Part shown: positions 26,822-27,562 of the stretch, one piece after another | Position numbering within the stretch: the stretch's first letter is position 1 | Layout of the letters: every line of letters starts with the position of its first letter | IMG/VR virus record: IMGVR_UViG_3300037187_000044 | Coordinates: 1-27,562 of that record | Source of the DNA: a virus | Strand: one strand, 5' to 3' | DNA: 27,562 bases | Translations under genes and position numbers: made by a program | Notes under the pieces: model-generated | Databases searched by the model: none | What the model saw: the letters and a program-made list of their open reading frames with translations, nothing else | What the model was told of the DNA's origin: nothing

Positions 26822-27148
26822 TTAGCTGGCGCGCATTTCTCGCGTATGCGAACGGCGCGCAAGGACACCGGAACTGGCCGCGCTCCCGGCACTCTGCACG
26901 GGGCGGGCTTTGATGGTCACGCGGTCGAGCACGCGCAGCGCTACCGACTCCGGGACCCGCACGGTGCAGATCCTGCCATTTTTCCCGGGAAAGGCCAGCA
27001 CGCCAGGCTCTTGGGAGAAAAGCCTCACGGCGGTGCGCTTGCTCAGGTTCCAGAATTTGGAGATGTCTTTGAGGGTGTAGTGGGGCTCGTCGTCTCCGAG
27101 GAGCGGCGCTTTCAGACTGGCTGGCTGTGGCTTTCTGTCACTTACCAT
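26822..27148 (-). CDS. HTH DNA-binding protein, paralogue of 25799-26098
   Basis: 108 residues. 'EPHYTLKDISKFWNLSKRTAVRLFSQEPGVLAFPGKNGRICTVRVPESVALRVLDRVTIK' lines up with the paralogue's HYTVPEIAKQWKLSDDTVRNMF...VLRIPESVFQRVRDRL, so both are one winged-HTH family. It lies first after the strongest promoter in the window (TTGACA-17-TAGATT) and next to the operator-like array, so it is the best candidate for the regulator that binds AAGCCA-N5-TGGCTT; this is inference only. The tail is basic (LARRSHTREMRAS). AAAGG lies ten bases before the ATG. Confidence 0.7.
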   Translation of the reverse strand: MVSDRKPQPASLKAPLLGDDEPHYTLKDISKFWNLSKRTAVRLFSQEPGVLAFPGKNGRICTVRVPESVALRVLDRVTIKARPVQSAGSAASSGVLARRSHTREMRAS

Positions 27149-27199
27149 TAGCGAACGACCTTTCGAAAGCGGCCTCCGCGTACCGGCTACTTTCGAGGA

Positions 27200-27228
27200 A
27201 ATCTAGTCTCTAGCGTGGTTCATGTCAA
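27200..27228 (-). promoter_or_regulatory. Consensus leftward promoter for the HTH gene
   Basis: -35 TTGACA (27228-27223) is a perfect consensus, the spacer is 17 nt and the -10 is TAGATT (27205-27200). The start would be near 27193, giving a leader of about 45 bases that contains the palindrome CTTTCGAAAG. This is the best sigma-70-type promoter seen in the window. Confidence 0.8.
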
Positions 27229-27360
27229 TAGGGAAATTCAACCAGTTTGGCGCAGTTTGTAGCTTCGGCGTGGAAATGCTGTGCAGACCTGTGCATTTCT
27301 GTCGGGATCGGGCACCGATCCCTCTCATATAACAAGGCTTGGCCGTGGACCGCTCCGGAC

Positions 27361-27500
27361 AAGCCAGCGGTTGGCTTATGGCGCATCTCGGCTCCCTTTC
27401 TGACTCTATAGCCAGCCAGTGGCTTAGCGCGTTGAATTGGCCCGAAAAGCCTGCCAGTGGCTTGATTCAGCCCGATAGGGATTAAGCCAGTGGGTGGCTT
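27361..27500. repeat. Four-copy array of a 17-bp palindrome (operator-like)
   Basis: Each copy is 6-5-6: AAGCCA-N5-TGGCTT at 27361-27377 (exact), 27409-27425 (one mismatch), 27447-27463 (one mismatch) and 27484-27500 (exact), with start-to-start distances of 48, 38 and 37 bp. Copies two and three share the spacer GCCAG. Other copies lie in leaders near 10.6, 12.2, 15.5 and 19.5 kb. Most likely binding sites for a dimeric regulator. Confidence 0.78.
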
Positions 27501-27562
27501 GTTGGGATCGCAATTGTGTTAGAAATGGTAAGCAACAATCCCATGGGGGCGGCCTAACTGGG

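Larger units (their letters stand above)
27149..27562. other. Right-end control region without genes
   Basis: About 410 bases with no credible gene. From left: palindrome CTTTCGAAAG (27170-27179), leftward promoter (27200-27228), direct CAGTTTG repeats 10 bp apart (27243-27249, 27253-27259), inverted repeat GAAATGC-N13-GCATTTC (27273-27299), inverted repeat GGGATCGG-N3-CCGATCCC (27304-27322) next to a TATAAC box (27329-27334), the four-palindrome array (27361-27500) and a possible rightward promoter near 27497-27525. It looks like a lysis-lysogeny control region. Confidence 0.6.

Noticed and set aside
27525-27557. Ten-codon mini-gene after the last palindrome
   Set aside because: Too short and too close to the putative -10; could be a leader peptide but there is no support.
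1-27562. CRISPR arrays, rRNA genes, insertion sequences with transposase
   Set aside because: No regularly spaced repeats, rRNA-like sequence or transposase motif was found on either strand.

Overview
The window is a GC-rich stretch of a tailed-phage (siphovirus-type) genome, most likely a prophage or temperate phage of an Acidobacteria (Terriglobia-like) host. The phage identity rests on visible proteins: a tape measure protein, tail-tip proteins, a T4-type lysozyme, a holin-like protein, two tyrosine recombinases, a phage-type DNA N6-adenine methyltransferase and a HTPGPW-type small phage protein. The host suggestion is an inference from GC-rich composition, the NHL-repeat style, the Cys-rich N-terminus of the second recombinase and several small Cys-rich proteins that look acidobacterial. 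No chromosomal flank is visible, so prophage versus free phage is open.

Layout. 1-9.6 kb: rightward tail module (gp10-like end, tape measure, distal tail-like protein, small coupled protein, a hub protein fused to an Ig-like domain and NHL propeller, NlpC/P60-like peptidase, tail tip protein), interrupted by one leftward secreted 'moron' gene with its own promoter (289-612). 9.6-10.6 kb: a leftward, translationally coupled cluster of small genes with a zinc-ribbon gene lying antisense inside it. 10.7-13.2 kb: rightward lysis cassette (lysozyme, holin-like, membrane-anchored coiled coil) plus two small phage genes, ending at a terminator; then a leftward HU-like gene. 13.8-19.0 kb: rightward accessory and nucleic-acid genes (unusual tyrosine recombinase, ASCH-like protein, DNA methyltransferase, basic-tail protein), closed by a strong terminator. 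19.2-24.3 kb: leftward set of about sixteen small genes, most joined by ATGA or TTGA overlaps, including a Fis-type HTH protein. 24.5-25.9 kb: a second tyrosine recombinase. 25.8-27.15 kb: leftward regulatory genes including two paralogous HTH proteins. 27.15-27.56 kb: a non-coding control region.

Regulation is the most unusual aspect. A 17-bp palindrome, AAGCCA-N5-TGGCTT, occurs four times in 140 bp at the right end and again, exact or degenerate, in the leaders of genes near 10.6, 12.2, 15.5 and 19.5 kb, so one phage regulator could tie these units together. Two of these promoters also share the inverted repeat GGGATCG-N10-CGATCCC centred on the -10 box, and the phage carries a DNA adenine methyltransferase whose family often targets GATC. 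Several start codons lie only 6-8 nt after a -10 box, suggesting leaderless transcripts.

Other highlights: a 63-bp exact segment of the tape measure gene lies in frame inside an unrelated Cys-rich gene 23 kb away; the hub protein carries an NHL propeller; the two recombinases each lack a different conserved catalytic arginine; and a homopolymer frameshift interrupts the gene at 15.5-16.1 kb. All functional names come from motif recognition by eye, without database searches.
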